The notes under the pieces were generated by a model. That model was not told the DNA's origin. It saw only the letters and a program-made list of their open reading frames with translations, and made no database searches. 35,518 bases of DNA from Bermanella sp034111105. Its GTDB lineage: Bacteria; Pseudomonadota; Gammaproteobacteria; Pseudomonadales; Oceanobacteraceae. The DNA is taken from the NCBI GenBank assembly GCA_034111105.1, contig JAWUXY010000047.1, forward strand, positions 1-35,518. Direction: 5' to 3'. The first letter of the stretch is position 1; each line of letters begins with the position of its first letter. Shown here in pieces: positions 7,678 to 16,328 of this stretch. The translations under genes were made by a program, and so were the position numbers.

Positions 7678-9393
7678 TTACTCCTCAAGCTGAGTTTTCC
7701 ATGACAAGCAAACCTGTACTTTGTTGCCTTTACCAAAATAAATAAGACTATCACATAAACTATAAATCAGTGGAATGCCTCGACCACAATAGGCTGAATT
7801 ATCTTCAGATTTAAGGTTGAAATTGTTGTTATCATATTTAAATCCCTCGCCACTGTCTTCAACCACAATGGTGAGCTTACCACCCTTATCGAGTGGTTCA
7901 AGATCAAAGTCAAACTTAACAAATGTATCCTTTAAAGATTCCATAGCGATATTACGTAAACGATAATATTCCGCAAAGCCATCAGCTGTTTTTTTAAGAT
8001 CCGAACTTAAACCTAATACACCGTGTTCAAATGCATTAGAGAATAGTTCCGCCATTAACGTATAAAGTTGACCACTTAAGTTACGCAGTGCAGGTACATC
8101 ATTAAGTATATTCAACATGACGGGAAGAGGATTAAATGTTTTTAGGGTCTCGTCTCTTAGGGTGTAGACCATATTCCAATCGGTCGGGCCCGTCACTGCA
8201 CCACTGGATAAATCAATATCAACTTTGGCAATCTCTGACTCATCCACCATTGATAACTCTAATAAAGTGGTATCATCATCACGACCATTCTCGCCTGCGA
8301 ATTGATTCACATTTTTCAAAATATTATCGAAAAATAATTCACTATCAGGTTCATCAAAAATAGCAAATAAGCGCTCATCACCAAATAGTTCGCCCTCCGT
8401 ATTACGGGCTTCTATGATGCCATCAGACCACATATAAAGTTTATCACCCGGAATAAATCTAAACGTGGCAGTATCGGCATCAAATGCTTGTGATGACAAC
8501 ACACCCAGCGGCAAATGGTTTGATTTAATGCGTTCAATTTCTCCGGTTTCTTTACGATATAACCCAAAGTCCGGTAACCCACCCATCCAAACTTCTATTT
8601 CTTGGCGTCTGAAACTTAAATTCACCATACAGGTACAGCAAAAGTAACCTACTGGTAGTATTTTTTTTAGTTTGATATTTATTTCACGTAAAATATCAAC
8701 CATGAAGAAGCCTTTGGCTGTCATACCATAAAATATTTCAGCAAGGGGCATCGCACCAATCGCAGCGGGCAAGCCGTGTCCGGTAAAGTCACCTAATAGA
8801 ATATGAATACTGCCAGAAGGTTTGCGTGCTGCGAGCAAGACGTCACCATTAAAAATAGAGAATGGTGACAACATGTGTTTAATATTGGGTAGATCTAAAC
8901 AACCACTGTGGGCCACATTATCATAAACGGCTCGAGCCACTTGTTGCTCATGGCGCATATGTTCATTATTTTCTCTAATGACATCTCGCTGATCTTGTAG
9001 AGTATTATGCATTTTGAGCATACGACTAAATGCATTAATTTTAGCCTGCAAGATAATTTTGTTGTACGGTTTTGAAATGAAATCATCGCCACCGCTTTCA
9101 AGGCACGTAGCAAGATCAGACGCTTCTTGTAGGGAGGTTAAGAAGATAATGGGGACCATATCTTCACCTGCTAATGCCTTAATAGACTTAGCAGCTTGCT
9201 GCCCATTTAAGTTGGGCATAATGACATCAAGTAAAATGATATCGGGTTTGTGTTCTAAAAATTGATTAATGGCTTCGTTGCCATCAGCCGCTTCACACAC
9301 GCTGTGCCCCATTTTCTTAACAATGGCACACAGTATCATTCGGTCAGATTGATTATCATCCGCCACCAATATATGCAGTGGTGTTTCATCCAT
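7678..9393 (-). CDS. hsbR: Response regulator with PP2C phosphatase and anti-sigma kinase domains, HsbR-like
   Basis: This 571-aa protein has three domains. Residues 5-125 are a receiver with phosphoacceptor Asp56 (ILLDVIMP) and Lys108. Residues about 178-385 are a SpoIIE/PP2C-type phosphatase with metal-binding aspartates at 202 (GDFTGHG), 324 (SDGIIEAR) and 372-374 (RDDDTTLLEL). The C-terminal part is a GHKL/HATPase kinase domain with an N-box (ELFSNAFEHG) and a glycine box (EDSGEGF). In Pseudomonas HsbR dephosphorylates or phosphorylates the antagonist HsbA depending on input from HptB. All catalytic residues I can identify are present, so the switch looks intact. It lies between hsbA and hptB with tight spacing. 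Confidence 0.9.
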   Translation of the reverse strand: MDETPLHILVADDNQSDRMILCAIVKKMGHSVCEAADGNEAINQFLEHKPDIILLDVIMPNLNGQQAAKSIKALAGEDMVPIIFLTSLQEASDLATCLESGGDDFISKPYNKIILQAKINAFSRMLKMHNTLQDQRDVIRENNEHMRHEQQVARAVYDNVAHSGCLDLPNIKHMLSPFSIFNGDVLLAARKPSGSIHILLGDFTGHGLPAAIGAMPLAEIFYGMTAKGFFMVDILREINIKLKKILPVGYFCCTCMVNLSFRRQEIEVWMGGLPDFGLYRKETGEIERIKSNHLPLGVLSSQAFDADTATFRFIPGDKLYMWSDGIIEARNTEGELFGDERLFAIFDEPDSELFFDNILKNVNQFAGENGRDDDTTLLELSMVDESEIAKVDIDLSSGAVTGPTDWNMVYTLRDETLKTFNPLPVMLNILNDVPALRNLSGQLYTLMAELFSNAFEHGVLGLSSDLKKTADGFAEYYRLRNIAMESLKDTFVKFDFDLEPLDKGGKLTIVVEDSGEGFKYDNNNFNLKSEDNSAYCGRGIPLIYSLCDSLIYFGKGNKVQVCLSWKTQLEE

Positions 9394-9414
9394 AGCGGAC
9401 CTCAGCTATACCGT

Positions 9415-9714
9415 TTATTCGATCGTAAACAGTTGCTCAAAGTTAGAAATCGTTAAAATCTTTTTAACATCCGCATTACAGCGGCTAATACGAACATTGG
9501 CACTTTCTCCGCCAGCATGGTCACGTAGTAGTAGTAACATGCCTAAAGCAGAACTATCTAAATAAGACGCTTTAGCCATATCAATGACGTATTTATTGAC
9601 ACCACTATCAGCATCCTCATACGCATCTCGAAACTCTTGATGAGCACTAAAGTCGAATCGTCCTTCAACAACGACCGTAAGTTCATCACCTTTAATAGAA
9701 GTATTTATCGGCAT
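9415..9714 (-). CDS. hsbA: STAS-domain anti-sigma factor antagonist, HsbA-like
   Basis: A 99-aa single STAS domain of the SpoIIAA type. The phosphorylatable serine region is LDSSALGMLLLL (Ser54/Ser55), the expected D-S-S/A-(G/A) signature. In Pseudomonas, unphosphorylated HsbA binds the anti-sigma factor FlgM and phosphorylated HsbA binds the diguanylate cyclase HsbD; I infer a similar job here. Neither flgM nor hsbD is in the window. The gene begins 76 bp after cheB with a GAGG ribosome site and is followed by hsbR after 21 bp. No clear promoter is visible in the 76-bp gap, so it may be read through from the che operon. Confidence 0.88.
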   Translation of the reverse strand: MPINTSIKGDELTVVVEGRFDFSAHQEFRDAYEDADSGVNKYVIDMAKASYLDSSALGMLLLLRDHAGGESANVRISRCNADVKKILTISNFEQLFTIE

Positions 9715-9790
9715 GTCAAACCTCTTATATCCTTTGCGTAGTTTTACTGCTTTCTTTGAGCATAGTTCAAAAAAAATAGTTTAGTAAAAT

Positions 9791-10849
9791 TTAGTGTTTA
9801 ATTGCGTTTTTTAATTTTTTTACCGTATGGGCTGCAATTTGATTCAAGGGTAGAATGATGTTTTCAGCGCCTAATTCGACTGCTGCACCCGGCATCCCCC
9901 AGACCACTGAGCTTTCTTTGTCTTGTACAATATTATAACTGCCAGCTTGTTTCATGCGTAACATTGCAGCCGCACCGTCGGCCCCCATCCCCGTTAACAT
10001 AATACCAATCGTACGTTTAACTAACTGCGGGTGGCGTGTAATAGAATCAAATAACACTTCAACAGAGGGTTTATGTAAATTGACTCGCTCACCGTCATAT
10101 ACTTTGCAATAGAAGTGCCCGCCTTTTTGTAGCACCTCAAACTGCCGGTCACCAGGGGCTATGTAAATGTGACCTGGCATGATTTTATCGCCATCTTGTG
10201 CTTCGCTCACGTCTTGAGGGATAAGATTATTAATACGATTGGCAAATGAGCTGCTAAATACGGGCGGGATATGCTGAGTGATAACAATGGGCGGCGTATC
10301 AGCAGGCAGCATACACAGTAACTCACGAATGGCTTCTGTTCCTCCTGTTGACGCACCAATCACAATTATGGCGTCACGATTCAATCCTTGTTTCGTAATG
10401 GGCTTAACAGTTTTGCTAGCTGATCGATTAGCCTGAATTTCTAAGCGACTCACATTAGCGACTGAGGCCGTTCTTACTTTATTAACAATCTCATCAGCGT
10501 ATTCGGCTAATAACTCAGGTTTATCGGCGCTAGGCTTACCGATATAATCCACCGCACCAATTTCTAATGCTTCAAGTGTTGAAGGGGCGCCTTTTTGCGT
10601 TAATGTTGAGATCATCACCACTGGCAATGGGCGTAAACGCATAAGATTACGTAAGAAGGTAATGCCGTCCATTTTCGGCATTTCAATATCAAGTGTGATA
10701 ACGTCAGGATTAAGTGTCTTGATTTTTTCCCTAGCAATATAAGGGTCGGCAGCCGTGCCCACCACTTCTATATTCGCTTGATTCGATAATATCTCAGTGA
10801 GTACTTTTCGTATTAAGATAGAATCATCTACGATCAAAACTTTAATCAT
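9791..10849 (-). CDS. cheB: Chemotaxis protein-glutamate methylesterase CheB
   Basis: CheB (352 aa) removes methyl groups from the receptor and deamidates glutamines. Residues 1-120 form the receiver domain with phosphoacceptor Asp54 (TLDIEMPKMDG). The methylesterase domain spans about residues 160-350 with the catalytic triad Ser167 (GASTGGTEA), His193 (TQHIPP) and Asp291 (GMGADGA). The ribosome site is AGGTGG. It is the last gene of the cheY-cheB operon and starts 12 bp after cheD. Confidence 0.98.
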   Translation of the reverse strand: MIKVLIVDDSILIRKVLTEILSNQANIEVVGTAADPYIAREKIKTLNPDVITLDIEMPKMDGITFLRNLMRLRPLPVVMISTLTQKGAPSTLEALEIGAVDYIGKPSADKPELLAEYADEIVNKVRTASVANVSRLEIQANRSASKTVKPITKQGLNRDAIIVIGASTGGTEAIRELLCMLPADTPPIVITQHIPPVFSSSFANRINNLIPQDVSEAQDGDKIMPGHIYIAPGDRQFEVLQKGGHFYCKVYDGERVNLHKPSVEVLFDSITRHPQLVKRTIGIMLTGMGADGAAAMLRMKQAGSYNIVQDKESSVVWGMPGAAVELGAENIILPLNQIAAHTVKKLKNAIKH

Positions 10850-10861
10850 GACCCACCTAAC

Positions 10862-11503
10862 TTAATCAAATAATTCAATATTAGAGTCATCTTTATGCTC
10901 CCTAATTGAATCGAGGTAACCTTTTTCACGCTCAATGATCGTTTCATTGCGCGTCGTTGTAATTCGCCTAACTTTGACACTACCAGTATCAGGAAAATAT
11001 AATATTTTTCGAGAAAAAACATCCCCTACATCAGCGGCTTTTACTTTAATACCTTCTTTACGCAAAAAATCATAAGCAAATAAAATATTTCGCTGACCCA
11101 CATCAGTCATACTCGCCAGTACTTGACCACCACCAAATAGCTTCACCTCAAGGTTGCGCTTTGAACACCCTAATTTATAAAGCGTATTTAATAGGTATTC
11201 CATTGCCCAGTTACCATAACGAGTTTCTGATGTATTAGCATCACTCCCCCATTGTGGCGTACTGTGCTCATTTTGTATCGGCAACATAAAATGATTCATA
11301 CCACCAATTCCTAACGTCACATCTCGCACGCAAGCACTGATACAAGAGCCTAAAACGGTACTGATCATTTCACCGTGAGTCGTGATATAAAATTCACCCG
11401 GTAAAATCTTTGCTGACCACACATTGAGCTTGGGATCAAAGTATCGATTAACATGTTCAAAACCCTTTTCAGCCACTGGCTGACTTAACGGATGATGATC
11501 CAT
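10862..11503 (-). CDS. cheD: Chemoreceptor glutamine deamidase CheD
   Basis: CheD (213 aa) deamidates receptor glutamines. The catalytic Cys54 sits in LGSCISAC and the partner His71 in GGMNHFMLP, both canonical. The protein has an N-terminal extension of about 30 residues and a charged C-terminal tail (GYLDSIREHKDDSNIELFD). The start codon overlaps the cheR stop by one base (TAATG), suggesting coupled translation of cheR and cheD. The presence of cheD and absence of cheZ distinguishes this operon from the enteric system. Confidence 0.96.
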   Translation of the reverse strand: MDHHPLSQPVAEKGFEHVNRYFDPKLNVWSAKILPGEFYITTHGEMISTVLGSCISACVRDVTLGIGGMNHFMLPIQNEHSTPQWGSDANTSETRYGNWAMEYLLNTLYKLGCSKRNLEVKLFGGGQVLASMTDVGQRNILFAYDFLRKEGIKVKAADVGDVFSRKILYFPDTGSVKVRRITTTRNETIIEREKGYLDSIREHKDDSNIELFD

Positions 11504-12300
11504 TACCTTACCTTTTGATAAATAGTGCGACCTTTAGGCTCAAACCGTGACGTCATACCGTGTAAGGTTTCACTGTGGCCAATAAACAAATACCCACCAT
11601 CATTGAGTTGATCTGCTAGCCGTTCAAATAATTCTTTTTGTGTTTCTTTGTTAAAATAAATCACTACATTACGACAAAAAATAACATCAAATTTTGCCGT
11701 CATAGGCCATGGCCCTAAAAGATTAAGGCGGTTAAACTGAATCAGCGCTTTAATATCTGACTTAACCATTCCCATGGCAGTTCCCGAGTTTTGTTGAAAA
11801 CAAGACAAGTAATCACGCGGCAATTGTTCGATTTCAGTTAGGGGGTACACCCCTTCTCGACCTTTTTTTAATACATCACTATCAAGATCAGTGGCTAAAA
11901 TTTTAATATCATGCTGCTTGACCATCATATTTTTATATAATGTGATGGCAATGCTGTAAGGCTCGGGCCCAGTAGAACAAGCCGAAGACCAAATTCGAAT
12001 AGGCTTAGACTTATCTTGTTTTTTCCACTGAGGAATAAGTTCTTTTGCTAAGTATTCGAAATGATGTGATTCACGAAAAAATGAGGTGAGATTAGTCGTA
12101 ATTGAATTTACAAATTCATTTACTTCAGACGTTTGGTTAGCATCTAAATATTTGCAGTACTGTGCAAAGTTTTTTAGACCCAGTTTTCTGATACGTCGAG
12201 ATACACGACTGTAGACCAGTTCTTTTTTTTGATCACCCAGTACGATACCGCTAATATCATACGCCATGGCTGTGAGGCGTTTAAAGTCCTCATCAGCCAT
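11503..12300 (-). CDS. cheR: Chemotaxis protein methyltransferase CheR
   Basis: CheR (265 aa with this start) methylates receptor glutamates using SAM. The N-terminal helical domain begins ADEDFKRLTAMAYDISGI and includes the RKLG segment. The SAM-binding motif is WSSACSTGPEPYSIAI, where the usual GEEPY reads GPEPY. The conserved DVIFCRNVVIYF and GHSETL blocks follow. I prefer the ATG at 12300 because AAGGA lies at good spacing before it and the protein then begins like other CheR proteins. An ATG at 12327 would add nine residues but has no visible ribosome site. The receptor encoded just upstream ends in a CheR-tethering pentapeptide. Confidence 0.95.
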   Translation of the reverse strand: MADEDFKRLTAMAYDISGIVLGDQKKELVYSRVSRRIRKLGLKNFAQYCKYLDANQTSEVNEFVNSITTNLTSFFRESHHFEYLAKELIPQWKKQDKSKPIRIWSSACSTGPEPYSIAITLYKNMMVKQHDIKILATDLDSDVLKKGREGVYPLTEIEQLPRDYLSCFQQNSGTAMGMVKSDIKALIQFNRLNLLGPWPMTAKFDVIFCRNVVIYFNKETQKELFERLADQLNDGGYLFIGHSETLHGMTSRFEPKGRTIYQKVR

Positions 12301-12341
12301 TGGGAATTCCTTTCCAGTGAAATCCATATTAATTTACGTCA

Positions 12342-15300
12342 CTAAAATTCTTGCCAGTCATCATCATCATCCTTGACCACTGGGCGACTTGCCGTTGACG
12401 GTTTATGCGTCTGTGCCGTTGAGGCTCTTGGTTTATTGATTGAGGATTGACCTCCCCCATGATGACCGGATGATTGATGCATCGCCATTGGGCTTTGTAC
12501 ATCCGACCCGGATGCCACTTTAAAGAAGCCAACTAAATCAAGCATATTTTTCGCTTGTTCGGTCATGGTTTCACTGGCGGCAGATGCTTCTTCAACTAAA
12601 GCCGCATTTTGTTGCGTCATTTCATCCATCTGACTAATGGCTTTATTAACCTGTTCGATACCACTGGCTTGCTCTTCTGAAGCTGAACTGATTTCTTTAA
12701 TCATTGTGTTCACTTTTTCAACAGCTTCGACGATTTCTGCCAATGTTTGTCCTGACTTGTTAACAAGGTCGGTACCGTTATCCACTTTTTCGACACTATC
12801 GCGAATAAGGTCTTTAATTTCTTTTGCTGCACCTGCGCTGCGCTGCGCTAAGTTACGCACTTCACCGGCGACCACTGCAAAGCCTTTACCTTGCTCACCT
12901 GCTCGAGCCGCTTCAACAGCAGCATTTAGCGCTAATAAATTGGTTTGGAATGCAATCTCATCAATCACGCCAATAATATCTGCAATTTTTTTACTGGACG
13001 TATTAATTTCTTCCATCGCTCCCACTGCCTTGCTAACGACTTGACCACCCTTCTGGGCTTTGTCTTGCGCATTGGCCGCTAAGTTATTAGCGTGAGAGGC
13101 GTTCTCGCTGGTTTGACGCACCGAGCTTGTCATTTCTTCCATGCTAGATGCTGTCTCTTCTAAACTGGAAGCTTGCTCTTCTGTGCGTTGGCTTAAATCT
13201 GTATTGCCCTGTGCAATTTCAGTTGAGCCAGTACTTACGGTATTAGCTGATTCACGAATACGTCCAATGACATCGGTTAATCGTTCGCCTGTGGCGTTGG
13301 CATCTTGTTTTAGTTTTCCGAAAATACCTTGGTAATCAGCCTCTATACGCTCATCTAACTTACCATGAGCCATAGCGTCTAATACGCGCGCGGTGTCGTT
13401 AATGACGTTTTCAGAGATTGTCATTAAACTATTAAGGCCCATGCATAAGTTTTTAAAGAACCCACTCTTATCATCCACGGTGGCGCGCAGACTTAACTCA
13501 CCTTTACTTGCAGATTCAATAATATTATCAACTTCACGTTCAACCGATACTTCTTCTGTACGATCACTCCATTCAACCACTGTACCTAATCGCTCCCCTT
13601 CTGGGTTAACAATTGGGCTCGCTATTAATGAGAACGTACGTCCACCTACAACAATTTGCGTTTTATAAGTATCTTTTAATGCCGCTAGCATTTGTCGTTG
13701 ATGGGCAGGGTTTTTATGGAAAATATCAATATTACTGCCCAATACCTGACTGGCTGAAAATTGAGGTAAATCTTTACGCACATCAGATTCTGCTATGCGT
13801 AGCATGCCAGCTACGGCTTCATTGGTATAAATAACATTTTGATCATTATCAGCAATCATTGTATTCGCTGAACAAGCATCAAGTGCTAAACGAACGCGAG
13901 TATTTTCATCCGCTGTGCGTTTCTGCTCAGCCTCAAAAGTTAACTGTTCTGTTAAATCAAGCCACTCAACAACTGTACCAAGGCGTTTTTCATCTTGCCA
14001 AACAGGTGTCGCAACAAGATTAAATGTTCTTCCACCTACTACAATTTTGGTTTTATAGACATCTCGAAGCTCACTAAGCATACCTCTCTGATGAGAAGGA
14101 TTTTTATGGAATCCATCAACATTAAATCCCATTAGATTTTTAACATCAAAATTCGGTAAATCTTTCTTAATATCCGATTCTGCATCACTCAGCATTTCAA
14201 GGACAGAATCATTTAAATATACGATATTTAATTCTTCATCAGCCATCATTACATTTGCTTGGCATACATCAAGCGCACTTCGTGTACGAGCATTTTCATC
14301 TCCTATCCGTTTCAACTCTGCCTCTGAGGCTAACGCTTCCGTCAAGTCGCGCCACTCAACAACTGTACCAAGGCGTTTTTCATCTTGCCAAACAGGCGTC
14401 GCAACAAGATTAAATGTTCTTCCACCTACTACAATATTGGTTTTATAAACATCCCGAAGGTCACGGAGCATTCCTCTTTGGTGAGAAGGATTTTTATGAA
14501 AACCATCGACATTAAAACCCATTAGGTTTTTAACATCAAAGTTCGGTAAATCTTTCTTAATATCCGATTGTGCGTCATTCAGCATTTCGCGAACAGAATC
14601 ATTTAAATATACAATATTTAATTCTTCATCTGCCATCATTACATTTGCTTGACATACATCAAGCGCACTTCGTGTACGAGAATTTTCAGCCGAAATTTTT
14701 TCTTCTCGCTCAGTTCGTGCTATTTCTTCTGTTTTATCTGTCCACTCAACAACTGTACCTATGCGCTTACCCTCTGCGCTCAATACTGGATTAACAATCA
14801 AAGAGAATGTCCGACCACCAAGATTTAATTGGGTTTCATGTGTGCCTGATAACTTATCTAACATAGAGCGCTGATAGCTTGGGTCTTTATGGAAGATATC
14901 AATATTTTGCCCTAAAACTTTATCAACTGAGAAGCTAGGGATGCTTTTTTTGATATCGTTTTCTGCGGTTACAAACATGTCTTTTACACCTTTATTGGTA
15001 TAAACAAGATTGTATTCTTCGTCCGCTACCATCAAGCAAGACTCTGCACATGAATCTAATGCACGCTTAATTCGAGTATTGGAGATGCTTTCATTTTTCT
15101 GTCTTGTAACGTTAGTTGCAAATTTAATAACCTTATAAGGCTTACCATCTTCACCTAAAACAGGATTATAAGATGCTTGAATCCAAACTTCTTTACCACC
15201 TTTACCAATGCGTTTATATTCTTCACTTTCAAATTCACCACTGTTTAATTTCTCCCAAAACATACGGTACTCATTACTTTCTTTAAAGCTAGGCTCTACA

Positions 15301-15806
15301 AATATACTATGATGCTTCCCTTTAACTTCATCGAGTGTATACCCCATAACACTTAAGAAATTATGATTAGCCGTAATAATTGTACCGTCCATGTTAAATT
15401 CGATAATCGCTTGTACTTTATCAATTGCAAACACTTTGGCTTCATTTTCTTTTTGATTACTGGTATCTGTGCTCGACACAATGCCTTTTATGCTATTGCG
15501 TAGGTTGACCAGGGTGTATATTAATTTAGCTAATTCGTCTTTCCCTTTTGTACTTGGGTCGTAGCTATAATCACCATTAGCAGTGGCGTTTGCACTTCGA
15601 GTAGCCAAGACTAACACCGTCAACAACTTATGCGCTTGCATCCAATGAGCAATAAGCCCCGCTAAACACAACAAACTAAGTACAATTAAAGCATTGCCCG
15701 CTTGTTCTTGGGGGATTGTAATAAAGGCATATACCAAACCAACAAGAGGTAATATCCAAGGCATTATAAATTTATACTGTATGCTCATCCGGCTTAAACT
15801 ATCCAT
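12342..15806 (-). CDS. Methyl-accepting chemotaxis protein with five PAS domains
   Basis: A 1154-aa receptor. Two closely spaced membrane helices (about residues 13-32 and 38-55) leave almost no periplasmic domain, so sensing must be cytoplasmic or within the membrane. A HAMP-like stretch (about 70-112) is followed by one Aer-like PAS (about 124-235), then four 130-residue PAS modules (246-375, 376-505, 506-635, 636-766), a second HAMP-like segment and a full signalling domain with the conserved tip DEIAFQTNLLALNAAVEAAR near residue 950. The C-terminus is DDDDDWQEF, matching the xWxxF tether for CheR/CheB. The start at 15806 is chosen because AGGTGG, overlapping the cheW stop, lies 8 nt before this ATG; a GTG 12 nt upstream has no such site. 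The ligand or redox cofactor is unknown. Confidence 0.95.
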   Translation of the reverse strand: MDSLSRMSIQYKFIMPWILPLVGLVYAFITIPQEQAGNALIVLSLLCLAGLIAHWMQAHKLLTVLVLATRSANATANGDYSYDPSTKGKDELAKLIYTLVNLRNSIKGIVSSTDTSNQKENEAKVFAIDKVQAIIEFNMDGTIITANHNFLSVMGYTLDEVKGKHHSIFVEPSFKESNEYRMFWEKLNSGEFESEEYKRIGKGGKEVWIQASYNPVLGEDGKPYKVIKFATNVTRQKNESISNTRIKRALDSCAESCLMVADEEYNLVYTNKGVKDMFVTAENDIKKSIPSFSVDKVLGQNIDIFHKDPSYQRSMLDKLSGTHETQLNLGGRTFSLIVNPVLSAEGKRIGTVVEWTDKTEEIARTEREEKISAENSRTRSALDVCQANVMMADEELNIVYLNDSVREMLNDAQSDIKKDLPNFDVKNLMGFNVDGFHKNPSHQRGMLRDLRDVYKTNIVVGGRTFNLVATPVWQDEKRLGTVVEWRDLTEALASEAELKRIGDENARTRSALDVCQANVMMADEELNIVYLNDSVLEMLSDAESDIKKDLPNFDVKNLMGFNVDGFHKNPSHQRGMLSELRDVYKTKIVVGGRTFNLVATPVWQDEKRLGTVVEWLDLTEQLTFEAEQKRTADENTRVRLALDACSANTMIADNDQNVIYTNEAVAGMLRIAESDVRKDLPQFSASQVLGSNIDIFHKNPAHQRQMLAALKDTYKTQIVVGGRTFSLIASPIVNPEGERLGTVVEWSDRTEEVSVEREVDNIIESASKGELSLRATVDDKSGFFKNLCMGLNSLMTISENVINDTARVLDAMAHGKLDERIEADYQGIFGKLKQDANATGERLTDVIGRIRESANTVSTGSTEIAQGNTDLSQRTEEQASSLEETASSMEEMTSSVRQTSENASHANNLAANAQDKAQKGGQVVSKAVGAMEEINTSSKKIADIIGVIDEIAFQTNLLALNAAVEAARAGEQGKGFAVVAGEVRNLAQRSAGAAKEIKDLIRDSVEKVDNGTDLVNKSGQTLAEIVEAVEKVNTMIKEISSASEEQASGIEQVNKAISQMDEMTQQNAALVEEASAASETMTEQAKNMLDLVGFFKVASGSDVQSPMAMHQSSGHHGGGQSSINKPRASTAQTHKPSTASRPVVKDDDDDWQEF
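13902..14681 (-). repeat. Tandem 390-bp duplication encoding two near-identical PAS modules
   Basis: The receptor's PAS modules at residues 376-505 and 506-635 correspond to 14292-14681 and 13902-14291. By my alignment they differ at about 14 of 130 residues, and most changes sit in the linker at the end of each unit. The flanking modules are clearly related with the same 130-131-residue period but more diverged. The pattern is a recent in-frame tandem duplication. Confidence 0.93.
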
Positions 15807-15818
15807 TTTTGTTACCAC

Positions 15819-16313
15819 CTAGTCATCAATCGTTAAAAGATTTTCAAGTTCTAATAGAATCACCATGTTTTTTTTCACAGTAACCAACCCTTTTATGAAG
15901 TTTGAATTCTTATTGTCACCTAGCCCTTTATTTTTTGCATCGCCAATGGGTACGTCATACACATCACTGATAGCATCAACAATAATCCCCATTGTTCTCG
16001 TCCCATTCGCTGTGAATATCTTAAGTACAATCACAACGGTTTCGTCTCCGTATTCCACTTTTGATAAATCAAAACGCAAACGTAAATCCATAATAGGGAC
16101 AATGGTGCCACGCAAATTAATTACGCCTTTCAAATACTTGGGGCTATTAGGTATTGGGGTCGCTGACTCCCAACCTCTAATCTCTTGTACCGCTAAAATA
16201 TCAACCCCGTATTCTTCATCTGCCATAATGAACGTTAAATATTGCTCGGTCAGAACCCCATCTTCGAATCCAGCACGCTGATCTTTTTGTTCCACTTCAC
16301 TCGTTGCAGTCAT
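15819..16313 (-). CDS. cheW: Chemotaxis coupling protein CheW
   Basis: CheW (164 aa) couples receptors to CheA. The sequence shows the typical YLTFIMADEEYGVDILAVQEI opening strand, the YLKGVINLRGTIVPIMDLR core and a VDAISDVYDVP segment. An N-terminal tail of about 20 polar residues precedes the fold. It lies 15 bp after cheA and its stop overlaps the ribosome site of the receptor gene, so the three are almost certainly one transcript. Confidence 0.97.
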   Translation of the reverse strand: MTATSEVEQKDQRAGFEDGVLTEQYLTFIMADEEYGVDILAVQEIRGWESATPIPNSPKYLKGVINLRGTIVPIMDLRLRFDLSKVEYGDETVVIVLKIFTANGTRTMGIIVDAISDVYDVPIGDAKNKGLGDNKNSNFIKGLVTVKKNMVILLELENLLTIDD

Positions 16314-16328
16314 ATGATCGGCTTTCCA

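Noticed and set aside
9715..9790. A promoter in the gap between cheB and hsbA
   Set aside because: I found neither a sigma-54 nor a sigma-28 match, and the sigma-70-like hexamers are poor.
12637..13044. A 135-codon plus-strand reading frame opposite the receptor signalling domain
   Set aside because: The receptor frame is unambiguous and highly conserved here; the opposite frame is a by-product of its Ala/Glu-rich codons.
15865..16281. A 138-codon plus-strand reading frame opposite cheW
   Set aside because: It lies entirely within cheW, has no recognisable motif and no ribosome site.
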